DNA of 64,000 bases from NCBI RefSeq assembly GCF_900205965.1, contig NZ_OAOF01000001.1, positions 372,001 to 436,000 of the forward strand. The letters run 5' to 3'. The position numbers were made by a program, and so were the translations under genes. This document shows positions 16,645-25,704 of the stretch, piece after piece. This DNA comes from Lacrimispora amygdalina (GTDB taxonomy: Bacteria; Bacillota; Clostridia; Lachnospirales; Lachnospiraceae). The notes under the pieces were generated by a model, which searched no databases, had not been told where the DNA came from, and worked only from the letters and a program-made list of their open reading frames with translations. Numbering within the stretch: the first letter of the stretch is position 1; each line of letters begins with the position of its first letter.

Positions 16645-17667
16645 TTATTGTATCCATAAGCCCGATTCATTAACCTTATAAGTTCCGTCAACCGTTGTAT
16701 TCATAGCCAGGCTTCCGTCTTCATTGAGATAATACCATTTACCCGGAGACGGCTGAATCCACCCGATTGCCATATCTCCGTCGGTATTAAGGAAATACCA
16801 CACACCATTCAGCTGCTGCCAGCCGGTCTTCATCACAGCATCTGAATCCATATAATACCATTTATTATCAATCTTCTGCCAGCCGGTTGCAGCATAACCA
16901 TCGGGCTTAAAATAATACCAATTGCCGCTGATCATCTTCCAGCCGTCAGTCACATAATTGCCATCTTCTGCGCGGTACTTCTTACCATTCGGGTAATTAG
17001 ACCATACACCCAGAGTCTCTCCCAGTTCCTGAACCACGGAATCATCAGAGGTGATGGTATCACCCTCTCTTAAATAATCCTCTTCCGAAGAATCCTTTAA
17101 TATGGCTTTTACCGTGTAATAATATTTATATCCGCTGTTCATATAAGGTAGAAGATCAACAGATGTGGAAGAGGTCGTCAGGCTTTTAATCCAGATTCCG
17201 TTTTCCTGATAAAGAACTATCTGATATCTGGATGCAAAGGGTACTTTCTTCCATGACGCCTTGGTCTTTGCATTATCACTCCAGCCAGCCCGTTCCGGAG
17301 ATTCCAGTTTTGCAACAGGGATATAAGAGAAGGTGATGACAGTCTCCCCGTCTTCGTTTTTCACAGAAAGCAGTTTTGCACCTTTTATAGAGCAATCCCC
17401 TCTCTCGTAAGTACCGGATATCTGAATGGTGCCTTTCACTTTCTTTCCAGGCTCCCAGTCCTCCTCATCCTTACTCCAGCTCGGACTCTCTTCCGAATAA
17501 TTCACCTTTACAGTCGGAACATTAATTCCATCCGTCCACGAACTCTTGCTGCCATTCTCTACATAGATCTTTAAACTTCCTGAAGCTGATGCTGTTATTC
17601 CGGTACCAAGGACCATGATCATGCATAAGAGCAGTAACCATGTTCCTTTCCCTTTTCTCCTAATCAT
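16645..17667 (-). CDS. Secreted cell-wall-binding-repeat protein (340 aa)
   Basis: An N-terminal signal peptide (MIRRKGKGTWLLLLCMIMVLGTGITASAS) is followed by a beta-rich region and a fibronectin-like segment (~110-210). The C-terminus has at least four ~20-residue CW_binding_1 repeats (GWKMISGNWYYFKPDGYAATG, GWQKIDNKWYYMDSD, GWQQLNGVWYFLN, GWIQPSPGKWYYLNEDGS). Such repeats bind choline or other wall polymers, so the protein is probably surface-retained. The domain plan is the same as in the adjacent upstream gene, 22 bp away; the pair likely arose by duplication. No catalytic domain is seen. Confidence 0.88.
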   Translation of the reverse strand: MIRRKGKGTWLLLLCMIMVLGTGITASASGSLKIYVENGSKSSWTDGINVPTVKVNYSEESPSWSKDEEDWEPGKKVKGTIQISGTYERGDCSIKGAKLLSVKNEDGETVITFSYIPVAKLESPERAGWSDNAKTKASWKKVPFASRYQIVLYQENGIWIKSLTTSSTSVDLLPYMNSGYKYYYTVKAILKDSSEEDYLREGDTITSDDSVVQELGETLGVWSNYPNGKKYRAEDGNYVTDGWKMISGNWYYFKPDGYAATGWQKIDNKWYYMDSDAVMKTGWQQLNGVWYFLNTDGDMAIGWIQPSPGKWYYLNEDGSLAMNTTVDGTYKVNESGLWIQ

Positions 17668-17689
17668 CGATCTCTACTTCCTTTCTCCC

Positions 17690-18916
17690 CTACTTTCGCC
17701 AGATCCCCTCTCCATCTACTCTAAAGCCGCTGATGGTGGTGTTTACTGCCTTAGATCCCTCACCGGGATAAAAATAGAACCAGTTGTTGTCAATCTGCTT
17801 CCAGCCTTCCTGCATAACACCCTGGGAATCAGCGTAATACCACTTATTGTTGTAAGAAATCCAGCCAGTGATCAGTGCCCCTTCAATTCCGTTCGTTGTG
17901 GAAGGGTTTAAATAATACCATTTATTATCGGATTTAAACCAGCCCTTAAGCATCGCCCCATCACCATTAAAATAATAGGTCTGATCACCCTTTTTCTGCC
18001 ATCCGGTCAGCATCATGCCATTGCTGTCAAAAAGATACCAGATGTCATTAATCTTAGACCAGTTATTCTTTAAATAAGTTCCATCCGGGTAGCGGTAATA
18101 CCATGAATTTCCATTCTTAATCCAGCCAACTTCTCCGCTGGATGCAATACTGTCCTGACCTCTTCCATCGGATACTTTCTCCTTAGGTACATATACCTCA
18201 TCGGATTCAGTCCAGTCACTGTTCTTTCCGTATTTATCCTCAGTATCGCTGTATGGCACTGTACGTACCTTAAAGCTGTAGGTACCAGCTTTTGTCATAT
18301 ACGGATAAAAATTATAAGAAGTTGCTTTCAGTTTCTCTACCTTCTTAATAATGGAGCTTCCACGGTATAAATATACATCATAGGCCTCGGAGCCACTATC
18401 CGGTTCGCTCCATCTGGCATTGCCAAAACCAGAATCTCTCCAGTAAGCGTCTTCCGGAGAATCATAGGTCCCTTTAATCGGCTTAAACTTAATGGTTACA
18501 TACAACGTATCGGAACCGGAACGATTTGAGGAAACGTAGGTACCTCCCTTGACTTTAACATTACTGGACTGATAGCCTCCTTTAAATGCATATTCATCAG
18601 AATCCGTAGCATGCAGTGTTATCTTCATCTTCGGTTCATAACCAATCTTCATTTCCTTATTATCAGATGTAATCCAGTTTAAGTCTGTCACTTCGTATCT
18701 GTCGTTATTGGCGTAAACATAATTGCCACTTTCCGATGTTGTAGAAAAAGAATTTTCAGAGGGGAGTGTATCTCCCATTGTGATATCTTCCAAACCTACA
18801 TTAATCGTTACAGACGATATAGTTTTTACGGAAGCTGCCATTGCATCAAATGGTATACTGGCCGTCAATACCCCCAATGCAGAGACAATAGTCATCAGTC
18901 TCTTTAAACGCTTCAT
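17690..18916 (-). CDS. Secreted cell-wall-binding-repeat protein (408 aa)
   Basis: The signal peptide MKRLKRLMTIVSALGVLTASIPFDAMAAS is followed by a beta-rich region with internal similarity to its downstream neighbour (a YDSPEDAYWRDSGFGNARW segment against ESPERAGWSDNAKTKASW). Five or six GW...WYY repeats follow (residues ~265-400). Two tandem paralogues suggest a surface-associated structural or adhesion role; the ligand is unknown. The SD GGGAGGTATTAAGT precedes the ATG. Confidence 0.88.
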   Translation of the reverse strand: MKRLKRLMTIVSALGVLTASIPFDAMAASVKTISSVTINVGLEDITMGDTLPSENSFSTTSESGNYVYANNDRYEVTDLNWITSDNKEMKIGYEPKMKITLHATDSDEYAFKGGYQSSNVKVKGGTYVSSNRSGSDTLYVTIKFKPIKGTYDSPEDAYWRDSGFGNARWSEPDSGSEAYDVYLYRGSSIIKKVEKLKATSYNFYPYMTKAGTYSFKVRTVPYSDTEDKYGKNSDWTESDEVYVPKEKVSDGRGQDSIASSGEVGWIKNGNSWYYRYPDGTYLKNNWSKINDIWYLFDSNGMMLTGWQKKGDQTYYFNGDGAMLKGWFKSDNKWYYLNPSTTNGIEGALITGWISYNNKWYYADSQGVMQEGWKQIDNNWFYFYPGEGSKAVNTTISGFRVDGEGIWRK

Positions 18917-19076
18917 ACTTAATACCTCCCGTTTTTATTTTAGCGCATTTTTAACATTAGAACCATAATATTCTACATTTTACATTATAGCCCTGAAAGC
19001 AATTGTCCGTCAACTTACGATATTCTTTCTTTATTCTTGCGTTTCTTAAGGGGAAGGTGGTCATTCATTTGTGAGA

Positions 19077-19093
19077 CTGTGATGTAGTCACAG
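19077..19093 (+). promoter_or_regulatory. CTGTGA-N5-TCACAG operator-like palindrome
   Basis: A perfect 6-bp inverted repeat, 57 bp before the ferredoxin gene start and 20 bp upstream of a TATAAT (19113-19118). It resembles CRP/FNR or Rex half-sites (TGTGA / TCACA), but the spacer is 5 rather than 6 bp. A redox-responsive regulator would fit the downstream Fe-S protein (inference). Confidence 0.4.
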
Positions 19094-19149
19094 ATAAAAA
19101 TCCACAAATCCCTATAATAATATAATGTAATTCATTTTAGGAGGAGTCT

Positions 19150-19794
19150 ATGAAAACTTTATCTTCAATATGGAAAAAATATTCTTTCCTGCTGTTAATC
19201 GCCTTTGTCACTCTTAGTCTTTTTGATCTTCGTTTCGCAGTTGCTGCTGCCGTCTGTATGATCGCCCCAATTACTGTATCACTTTTCAAAGGACGATACT
19301 GGTGTGGCAACCTCTGTCCGCGGGGCAGCTTTTACGACAATATTGTATCAAGATTCAGTAACAAAAAGCCTGTGCCTAAATTTCTGAAGTCAAACGGATT
19401 TCGAATTTTTATGGTCGTTTTCATGCTGGGAATGTTCGGCTTTGGAATAAAGCAAAACTGGGGGAATCTATATGGAATCGGTATGGTATTTTACCGTATT
19501 ATCGTTGTTACTACCATTGTTGGTGTTGTACTCTCCTTATTCTTCAATCATCGTACCTGGTGTAACTTCTGCCCTATGGGAACGATTGCATCATGGATCA
19601 GCCGGCTTCGGAAAAGCAACCGCGTACTGAAAGTATCTGATTCCTGTGTTTCCTGCAAACTATGTCAAAAAAAATGCCCCATTGGCATTGTACCTTATGA
19701 TTATAAAGGAAATTTATTAAGTCATCCGGATTGCATTCAATGCGGAAAATGTGTTTCAGCCTGTCCCAAAAGCGCAATTGGCTATCACAAATAA
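19150..19794 (+). CDS. Membrane-bound 4Fe-4S ferredoxin (NapH/NosR/YccM-like)
   Basis: 214 aa, with about four membrane helices (residues ~10-50, 80-135). Two CxxxCP signatures follow helices (WCGNLCPRGSF and WCNFCPMGTIASW), and a C-terminal 2x[4Fe-4S] ferredoxin domain has CVSCKLCQKKCP and CIQCGKCVSACPKSA. This is the arrangement of NapH-type quinol-side electron carriers. The partner enzyme is not encoded nearby. It is on the opposite strand to its neighbours, with SD AGGAGGAG and a TATAAT upstream. Confidence 0.85.
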   Translation: MKTLSSIWKKYSFLLLIAFVTLSLFDLRFAVAAAVCMIAPITVSLFKGRYWCGNLCPRGSFYDNIVSRFSNKKPVPKFLKSNGFRIFMVVFMLGMFGFGIKQNWGNLYGIGMVFYRIIVVTTIVGVVLSLFFNHRTWCNFCPMGTIASWISRLRKSNRVLKVSDSCVSCKLCQKKCPIGIVPYDYKGNLLSHPDCIQCGKCVSACPKSAIGYHK

Positions 19795-19816
19795 TATATC
19801 TCTTCAAAAGCATTAA

Positions 19817-19868
19817 GCGTGTTGCAGAACTGTTTCTACAAATGGTTTTGCAGCACGTTCTTTGTTTA
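19817..19868 (+). terminator. Terminator of ferredoxin gene
   Basis: Arms GCGTGTTGCAGAAC (19817-19830) and GTTTTGCAGCACGT (19845-19858), then TCTTTGTTT. It lies 22 bp after the stop codon. Confidence 0.65.
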
Positions 19869-19873
19869 TAAAC

Positions 19874-19912
19874 AAAAAATTCCCAATATGAAATTTCTTC
19901 CATATCGGGAAT
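19874..19912 (-). terminator. Terminator of alpha operon (after rplQ)
   Basis: Stem ATTCCCGATATG / CATATTGGGAAT with an 8-10-nt loop, followed by TTTTTTG on the minus strand, 10 bp past the rplQ stop. Confidence 0.85.
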
Positions 19913-19922
19913 CAAATTGTTT

Positions 19923-20459
19923 TTATACAAGCTCAAGAACAACTTCCATCGCTGCATCACCTTTACGCTGGCCGATCTTAACGATACGTGTGTAACCACC
20001 GTTGCGGGAAACATACTTTGGTGCAACCTCATCGAACAGCTTCTTTGGAAGATCAACAGACTTTGTGTTTTTCTTTCTTCCTGCTGCTTCAGACGGAACT
20101 TCTGTTACGTCGTAAAGGACCTTTAACATCTGTCTTCTTGCATGAAGTCTGGAAGGAAGATCTTTTTTGATCTCTTTTTCTACTTCATCATAAACAGTTA
20201 CTTTCTTGCCGTTTACAACTTCTTTTACTCTCTTACCGTCTTTATCTTTACGTGCAACTTTCGCAGTAACCTTAACAGTTTCGAAGTTATCCTTCTCTTT
20301 TACTGCCAGAGCAATCAGACCTTCTGCAACCTTGCGGATTTCTTTTGCTCTTGCTTCTGTTGTCACGATCTTGCCATTATATATTAATGCAGTTACCTGG
20401 CTTCTGATTAATGCTTTTCTCTGACTGGAAGTTTTTCCCAGTTTTCTATATCCTGCCAT
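19923..20459 (-). CDS. rplQ: 50S ribosomal protein L17, extended form
   Basis: 178 aa from MAGYRKLGKTSSQRKAL, chosen because AAATGGAGGAATATTGAG precedes that ATG. The termini match L17 (LHARRQ, GGYTRIVKIGQRKGDAAMEVVLELV). Between residues ~55 and ~105 there is a charged insertion of about 50 residues (VARKDKDGKRVKEVVNGKKV...), making it longer than the ~120-aa Bacillus protein. Last gene of the alpha operon. Confidence 0.97.
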   Translation of the reverse strand: MAGYRKLGKTSSQRKALIRSQVTALIYNGKIVTTEARAKEIRKVAEGLIALAVKEKDNFETVKVTAKVARKDKDGKRVKEVVNGKKVTVYDEVEKEIKKDLPSRLHARRQMLKVLYDVTEVPSEAAGRKKNTKSVDLPKKLFDEVAPKYVSRNGGYTRIVKIGQRKGDAAMEVVLELV

Positions 20460-20556
20460 CTCAATATTCCTCCATTTGTGGAACACTGATACATGCTTCT
20501 TCGGTCTTACTGTATCAGTGCTTAATCTCCATAAATCAACTGCTTAAGCGGTCCAA

Positions 20557-21525
20557 TTATGCATTGGTATCATCGCTTGGGTTAAGCTGTAATCCCAGTT
20601 CCTTTAACTTTGCCAGTACCTCTTCTAAGGATTTGCGGCCTAAGTTACGTACCTTCATCATATCTTCTGAAGTTCTGTTGCACAGTTCTTCTACCGTATT
20701 GATTCCAGCTCTCTTGAGACAATTATAGGAACGGACAGAAAGCTCCAGTTCATCTATATTCATCTCCAGAACTTTTTCCTTCTCATTGTCTTCCTTTTCC
20801 ACCATAACTTCTGCAGTCTTGGCGTTCTCAGACAGATCAATGAATAAGTTTAAATGCTCACTCAGTACCTTTGCAGCCAGGCTGACTGCTTCATCCGGTG
20901 CCAGAGTTCCATTTGTAAATACATCTAAAGTCAGCTTATCATAATCGGTAACCTGACCTACTCGGGTGTTTTCTACCGTCATGTTGACGCGCTCTACTGG
21001 TGTATAAATAGAATCAACAGCAATCACACCTATCGGTAAATCTTCACTCTTATTCTTGTCTGCACTCACATAGCCACGGCCCTTTGTGATGGTAAGTTCC
21101 ATATAGAACTTACTGTCGGTACCGCCGCTAAGTGTAGCGATAACCTGATCCGGGTTCATGATCTCAATATCGGGATCCGCCTGGATATCCGCTGCAGTTA
21201 CCACACCCTCGCCTTCAAACTCGATGTATGCAACCTTAGCTTCATTGGTATCGCTGTTGTTTTTAATAGATAAGCTCTTGATGTTCATAATGATCTCAGT
21301 TACATCTTCCTTAACTCCGGGAATTGAACTGAATTCATGCAAAACGCCGTCGATTTTTACCTGACTGACTGCAGCGCCCGGTAAGGAAGAAAGCATGATT
21401 CTTCTTAAGGAATTACCTAAAGTCGTGCCATAACCTCTTTCAAGCGGTTCAACTACAAACTTGCCATATTTTTTGTCTTCTGAGATTTCAGCAATCTCAA
21501 TGTTTGGTTTTTCAAAATCGAACAC
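20557..21525 (-). CDS. rpoA: RNA polymerase alpha subunit
   Basis: 322 aa from a GTG at 21523-21525 (reads [17 protein letters not shown]). I chose it because AAAGGAGGGG lies 6 nt upstream; a longer frame from 21573 has no SD. The N-terminal dimerisation domain carries [25 protein letters not shown]. The alpha-CTD (~255-320: [14 protein letters not shown]... [16 protein letters not shown]) contacts UP elements and activators. It lies between rpsD and rplQ as usual. Confidence 0.97.
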   Translation of the reverse strand: MFDFEKPNIEIAEISEDKKYGKFVVEPLERGYGTTLGNSLRRIMLSSLPGAAVSQVKIDGVLHEFSSIPGVKEDVTEIIMNIKSLSIKNNSDTNEAKVAYIEFEGEGVVTAADIQADPDIEIMNPDQVIATLSGGTDSKFYMELTITKGRGYVSADKNKSEDLPIGVIAVDSIYTPVERVNMTVENTRVGQVTDYDKLTLDVFTNGTLAPDEAVSLAAKVLSEHLNLFIDLSENAKTAEVMVEKEDNEKEKVLEMNIDELELSVRSYNCLKRAGINTVEELCNRTSEDMMKVRNLGRKSLEEVLAKLKELGLQLNPSDDTNA

Positions 21526-21633
21526 TAATAGCCCCTCCTTTTGGGTATTTTGTATCGAGGGTCTTATACTCAAACCTTGCCCGGAAGCAAAGTGCCCCCG
21601 GGCGAAAGCCAGCTTCTATCAACAGACTTTCAA

Positions 21634-22227
21634 TTATTTGGAGTACAACTCGACGATAAGCATCTCATTCACTGGAACATCAATCTCATCTCTTGTTGGT
21701 AACTCTTTAACAGTACCACGTAAATTCTCATGGTCAACATCAAGCCATGCCGGAACCATACGGCCAGCTGTCGTTTCCTGAACACTTTTAAATCTTGCAT
21801 TGGTTTTGCATTTTTCTTTTACTTCTATTACATCACCAGCCTTAACTAAGAAGGAAGGGATATTTACGCATTTACCATTTACAAGAATGCTCTTGTGGTC
21901 AACCATCTGTCTGGTCTCTCTTCTGGTTCTTCCGAATCCCATACGGAATACTACGTTGTCAAGTCTTCTCTCAAGAAGAATCATAAGGTTTTCACCAACC
22001 ATACCATTCATTCTCTCAGCCTTGGCATAATAGTTACGGAAAGGTTTCTCAAGCACGCCGTAGATGAATTTAGCTTTCTGCTTTTCTCTCAGCTGAATGC
22101 CGTATTCACTCATCTTTCTGTTAGCTCTTTTTAATTCTCTGTTTGATTTTTTATCTATTCCTAAATAGATCGGATCAAGACCAAGGGATCTACATCTTTT
22201 AAGAACAGGAACTCTATCAACTGCCAC
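21634..22227 (-). CDS. rpsD: 30S ribosomal protein S4
   Basis: 197 aa. It has the S4 RNA-binding domain RLDNVVFRMGFGRTRRETRQMVDHKSILVNGK and the C-terminal VNEMLIVELYSK. A primary 16S rRNA binder and assembly initiator; the family often represses its own operon. Seventeen bp separate it from rpsK, with SD TAGGAGG. Confidence 0.98.
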   Translation of the reverse strand: MAVDRVPVLKRCRSLGLDPIYLGIDKKSNRELKRANRKMSEYGIQLREKQKAKFIYGVLEKPFRNYYAKAERMNGMVGENLMILLERRLDNVVFRMGFGRTRRETRQMVDHKSILVNGKCVNIPSFLVKAGDVIEVKEKCKTNARFKSVQETTAGRMVPAWLDVDHENLRGTVKELPTRDEIDVPVNEMLIVELYSK

Positions 22228-22243
22228 TGTAATTACCTCCTAA

Positions 22244-22645
22244 TTAGACTCTTCTACGTTTTGGTGGACGACAACCGTTATGTGGTACAGGAGTTACGTC
22301 CTTGATGCTGGTTACTTCTAAACCGCATGCCTGAAGTGCACGAATAGCTGCTTCACGGCCTGAACCAGGACCTTTAACCATAACGTCTACTGATTTTAAA
22401 CCATGTACAAGAGCTGCTTTAGTAGCAGTTTCTGCCGCCATCTGAGCTGCATATGGAGTAGATTTCCTTGAACCTCTAAATCCCAGACCGCCAGCACTTG
22501 CCCAGGATAATGCATTACCCTGTGTATCCGTTAATGTCACAATTGTGTTATTAAAAGATGACTGGATATGTGCTTGTCCGCGTTCAACGTTTTTCTTTAC
22601 GCGCTTTTTTGTCACTTTTTTAGTAGTGGACATTTTTTTAGCCAT
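22244..22645 (-). CDS. rpsK: 30S ribosomal protein S11
   Basis: 133 aa: a lysine-rich N-terminus, then [46 protein letters not shown] and [11 protein letters not shown], ending [14 protein letters not shown] 30S platform protein. A 233-bp spacer with repeats separates it from rpsM, wider than usual. Confidence 0.98.
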   Translation of the reverse strand: MAKKMSTTKKVTKKRVKKNVERGQAHIQSSFNNTIVTLTDTQGNALSWASAGGLGFRGSRKSTPYAAQMAAETATKAALVHGLKSVDVMVKGPGSGREAAIRALQACGLEVTSIKDVTPVPHNGCRPPKRRRV

Positions 22646-22832
22646 TTTAAACTAACCTACTTTCTTTATAGTTGCTCCGCCCCGCCCGCAGCCGCGTAAC
22701 GCAGGAACGAAATCTGAATCCTGTTATTCCTGTTTTTAAAACATGTAACGTGATTCTGTATTGTTGTTTATTAATGATGTTCTTTTCCCTTACGGTCAAA
22801 GAACAACTTTGCCCGATAAAGCGGGGCACGCT

Positions 22833-22869
22833 GTCACACTAAGTTCGTGAGATACCTCACTAAGTGTTC
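22833..22869. repeat. Intergenic repeat, copy 1 (inverted relative to copy 2)
   Basis: The segment contains two direct CACTAAG units. Its reverse complement matches 23472-23508 at about 26 of 31 positions, including the 14-bp block ACACTTAGTGAGGT. The two copies lie on either side of rpsM-rpmJ. Confidence 0.6.
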
Positions 22870-22878
22870 AATGCCTGC

Positions 22879-23247
22879 CTATTTCTTCTTATTTGCTACA
22901 GTTTTTCTAGGACCCTTACGAGTTCTTGCATTGGTCTTAGTTTTCTGACCACGAACCGGAAGACTTTTTCTATGGCGGATTCCGCGATAGCAACCGATTT
23001 CCTGAAGTCTCTTGATGTTCATAGCGATTTCTCTACGTAAATCACCTTCTACAGTCTGAGACGCTGTAATTACTTCTGCAATTCTCTTTACTTCGTCATC
23101 GGTTAAGTCCTTAACACGAGTGTCAGGATTAACGCCAGCTGTTGTAAGAATGCGGTTTGAACTGGTTCTACCGATACCGTAGATGTAAGTTAAACCGATC
23201 TCAACACGTTTTTCTCTTGGTAAATCAACACCTGAAATACGAGCCAT
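22879..23247 (-). CDS. rpsM: 30S ribosomal protein S13
   Basis: 122 aa: [25 protein letters not shown], then the [27 protein letters not shown] tail that contacts the P-site tRNA. A head protein of the 30S subunit. It follows rpmJ by 27 bp with SD GGAGG. Confidence 0.98.
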   Translation of the reverse strand: MARISGVDLPREKRVEIGLTYIYGIGRTSSNRILTTAGVNPDTRVKDLTDDEVKRIAEVITASQTVEGDLRREIAMNIKRLQEIGCYRGIRHRKSLPVRGQKTKTNARTRKGPRKTVANKKK

Positions 23248-23274
23248 GTGTGTAGTACACCTCCATTAATTATT

Positions 23275-23388
23275 TTAACCTTGTCTCTGCTTATGCTTAG
23301 GATTTTCACAGATTACTCTGATACTGCCTTTTCTTTTGATGATTTTGCATTTTTCGCAAATTGGCTTGACTGATGATCTAACCTTCAC
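23275..23388 (-). CDS. rpmJ: 50S ribosomal protein L36
   Basis: A 37-aa protein starting at GTG (23386-23388) and reading [20 protein letters not shown], ending NPKHKQRQG. The zinc ligands C11, C14, C27 and H32 are present (C+ type). SD GGAGAATTGCT. It lies in the usual infA-rpmJ-rpsM order. Confidence 0.96.
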   Translation of the reverse strand: MKVRSSVKPICEKCKIIKRKGSIRVICENPKHKQRQG

Positions 23389-23471
23389 AGCAATTCTCCT
23401 TTCCGTTATGCGCCCTTCGCATTGAGCACTCAGCGCCTGTTTTATAGACGCTTACGTGCGAAAGTGCTCCC

Positions 23472-23508
23472 CGACACTTAGTGAGGTCTCTTACGAGCCT
23501 GGTGACGA
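23472..23508. repeat. Intergenic repeat, copy 2
   Basis: Carries ACACTTAGTGAGGT at 23474-23487 and is related to the inverse of 22833-22869. It lies in the 346-bp rpmJ-infA spacer, which otherwise holds other GC-rich palindromes but no recognisable gene. Confidence 0.55.
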
Positions 23509-23696
23509 TGGAGTCTCCTCTTGCAAAGAGCCTTCTGAGTATACCCGCAGTGTGTTTTTATCTTAAAACCAGTGCTGCCCATATGGGCATAATACACCCA
23601 GTATTTCAACAAAGTCGCTATAGCATTATAACACTGTTTCTTTTAAAATGCAAGCGCTTTTTCCTATATATTTCTTAACCCTTTGCCCTGGCGTGT

Positions 23697-23718
23697 CGCG
23701 TTCCAGATCTGGAACGCG
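23697..23718. repeat. 22-bp perfect palindrome downstream of infA
   Basis: CGCGTTCCAGATCTGGAACGCG is fully self-complementary and lies 16 bp past the infA stop. As RNA it would form an 11-bp stem with almost no loop, so either a DNA-binding site or part of a larger intergenic repeat is possible. No U-run follows, so it is not a standard terminator. Confidence 0.7.
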
Positions 23719-23734
23719 CCGGACCCTGGACGCT

Positions 23735-23953
23735 TTATTTATCTCGCCAGATGATTCTTCCCTTGCTTAAATCATAAGGGGACATCTCGATGGTTACCTT
23801 ATCACCCGGTAAAATACGAATGTAGTTCATGCGAAGTTTTCCGCTGATATGAGCTAACACCTGATGCCCGTTTTCCAGTTCAACCTGGAACATGGCATTG
23901 GGTAGCTTCTCCACAACGGTACCTTCAATTTCAATAACATCTGCTTTTGACAT
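23735..23953 (-). CDS. infA: Translation initiation factor IF-1
   Basis: 72 aa: [22 protein letters not shown]... [42 protein letters not shown], a complete OB-fold S1 domain. It binds the 30S A site during initiation. It follows the KOW gene by 5 bp with SD AGGAGG. Confidence 0.98.
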   Translation of the reverse strand: MSKADVIEIEGTVVEKLPNAMFQVELENGHQVLAHISGKLRMNYIRILPGDKVTIEMSPYDLSKGRIIWRDK

Positions 23954-23958
23954 AAATC

Positions 23959-24240
23959 TTACCTCCTAACAACCTGATCTTCTCTTTTGAAACATCGGAT
24001 GAAATGTTTGATCTCTTCATCGGTGACTCTTTTATTTTCCCGGATCTTATCTCCCGGAGACTGTTTCTCCCACAACAGGGGGATTACATGCTTTTTCTTT
24101 TTTTTCTTGGGGCAGTCAAGACGTCTTATTTTTCCGTCCACCAGATATATATATTCGCCTTCCTCACGCAATATGAAAAAATATTCTCCATTGTCGTGGC
24201 CTGCCGTGGATTTTACGAACAAACCGGTGTACTCATTCAT
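23959..24240 (-). CDS. KOW-domain RNA-binding protein (L14e-like)
   Basis: 93 aa. The N-terminal KOW-like segment ([47 protein letters not shown]) resembles the L14e/L27e-like proteins that Clostridia carry between map and infA. The run of six lysines (~residues 44-49) and the basic C-terminus suggest RNA contact. The gene lies 4 bp after map. Its role is not established. Confidence 0.85.
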   Translation of the reverse strand: MNEYTGLFVKSTAGHDNGEYFFILREEGEYIYLVDGKIRRLDCPKKKKKKHVIPLLWEKQSPGDKIRENKRVTDEEIKHFIRCFKREDQVVRR

Positions 24241-24244
24241 CGGC

Positions 24245-25015
24245 CTATTCCCCGCAGACTTCGGAAACCAGACTTAATACTTCCGGTTCACCTTCTGTAA
24301 TAAGAACCGTATTCTCATAATGAGCGGAAAGCTTTCCGTCCTCTGTTACAACGGTCCAGTCATCATCAAGCCAGACCACTTCCAGTGTTCCTTCATTAAT
24401 CATAGGCTCAATTGCAAGTGTCATGCCTGGTCTTAATTTGATTCCCCGTCTTCTTGTGGAGAAATTCGGTATTTCCGGATCTTCGTGAAGGTGGGTGCCG
24501 ATTCCGTGACCTACCAGATCCCGGACAACGCCATATCCGAATTGTTCTGCATATTTCTGGATTGCCGCAGATATTTCACCTAAATGATTGCCAGATTTTG
24601 CATATTTAATCCCTTCAAAGAAACATTGTTTCGTCACTTCCATAAGTTGACCCGCTTCAGGAGTGATCTCTCCGATCCCATAAGTCCTTGCTGCGTCGGA
24701 ATGATAGCCTTTATAAATCACTCCTGCATCCAGGCTTACAATATCTCCTTCTCTCAGTACGCGCTTCTTACTTGGTATTCCATGAACTACCTCATCATTG
24801 ACCGATACGCAGATGGAGGCAGGATAACCGTTATAATTTAAGAATGAAGGCGTACAGCCATAGCTTCTTATGATCTCTTCACCCAGATGGTCAATATCCC
24901 AGGTTGTCATTCCCGGCTTTAAGGCCTTCTTCAGTTCTTCATGAGTGATGCATAGAATTCTTCCGGCCTCTCTCATAAGTTCTATTTCTCTAGCAGATTT
25001 AATCGTAACTGACAT
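24245..25015 (-). CDS. map: Methionine aminopeptidase, type I
   Basis: 256 aa. The metal ligands appear in order: D in SLDAGVIYKGYHSDAART (both Asp), H in GHGIGTHLHEDPEIPNF, E in AIEPMINEG and E in YENTVLITE. It removes initiator Met from nascent proteins. It begins 4 bp after adk stops, as in the conserved secY-adk-map order. Confidence 0.98.
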   Translation of the reverse strand: MSVTIKSAREIELMREAGRILCITHEELKKALKPGMTTWDIDHLGEEIIRSYGCTPSFLNYNGYPASICVSVNDEVVHGIPSKKRVLREGDIVSLDAGVIYKGYHSDAARTYGIGEITPEAGQLMEVTKQCFFEGIKYAKSGNHLGEISAAIQKYAEQFGYGVVRDLVGHGIGTHLHEDPEIPNFSTRRRGIKLRPGMTLAIEPMINEGTLEVVWLDDDWTVVTEDGKLSAHYENTVLITEGEPEVLSLVSEVCGE

Positions 25016-25018
25016 AAA

Positions 25019-25663
25019 CTATGCTCCTAGGATGTCAGTGATATCGGAGAACACTTTATTTAATGCCTGTGTTCCGTCAACATTCACCAGCACGCCGGCT
25101 TCTTTATAATAATCAATCAATGGTCTGGTCTGAGCATGGTAAACCGACAGACGTTTTTTCACGGTTTCCGGTTTATCATCATCTCTTAAGACAAGTTCTG
25201 AACCACAGACATCACATATTCCAGGCTCCTTGCTTGGATTATAAACGATGTGATATGTAGCCCCGCAGGATATACAGGCACGTCTTCCTGACATTCTGTT
25301 GATTATATTCTCATCGGGAACATCAATGTTTATCGCAAAGTCTATCTTCTGGCCCATTTCAGTAATCGCTTTCTGAAGGCTTTCTGCCTGGGGAATGGTT
25401 CTTGGAAATCCATCCAGTACATAGCCGTCTTTGCAGTCTTCTTTCTGTATGCGGTCCAATAGCATACCGATGGTCAGCTGATCTGGTACAAGAGCGCCCT
25501 GATCCATATATTCCTTCGCTTTTCTTCCCAGCTCCGTTCCTTCTTTTATGTTAGAACGGAAAATATCTCCGGTAGAAACGTGAGGAATCTGATATTTCTC
25601 AGCAATTTTTTTAGCCTGAGTACCTTTGCCGGCACCAGGGGCACCTAACATGATGATTTTCAT
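25019..25663 (-). CDS. adk: Adenylate kinase
   Basis: 214 aa from MKIIMLGAPGAGKGTQAKK; the ATG has SD GGAGGG 7 nt upstream, so a longer reading is rejected. It has the P-loop GAPGAGKGT, the NMP-binding DGFPRT region and a LID domain with zinc-type ligands CISC...CDVC. It interconverts ATP+AMP and 2 ADP. Confidence 0.98.
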   Translation of the reverse strand: MKIIMLGAPGAGKGTQAKKIAEKYQIPHVSTGDIFRSNIKEGTELGRKAKEYMDQGALVPDQLTIGMLLDRIQKEDCKDGYVLDGFPRTIPQAESLQKAITEMGQKIDFAINIDVPDENIINRMSGRRACISCGATYHIVYNPSKEPGICDVCGSELVLRDDDKPETVKKRLSVYHAQTRPLIDYYKEAGVLVNVDGTQALNKVFSDITDILGA

Positions 25664-25704
25664 CAACAGTCCCTCCATTAATTTAAGGTTTAAATAGCAC
25701 AAAT

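Noticed and set aside
22647..22829. 60-codon ORF between rpsK and rpsM on the minus strand
   Set aside because: No SD, no recognisable sequence, and it overlaps repeat-like GC-rich DNA; likely chance.
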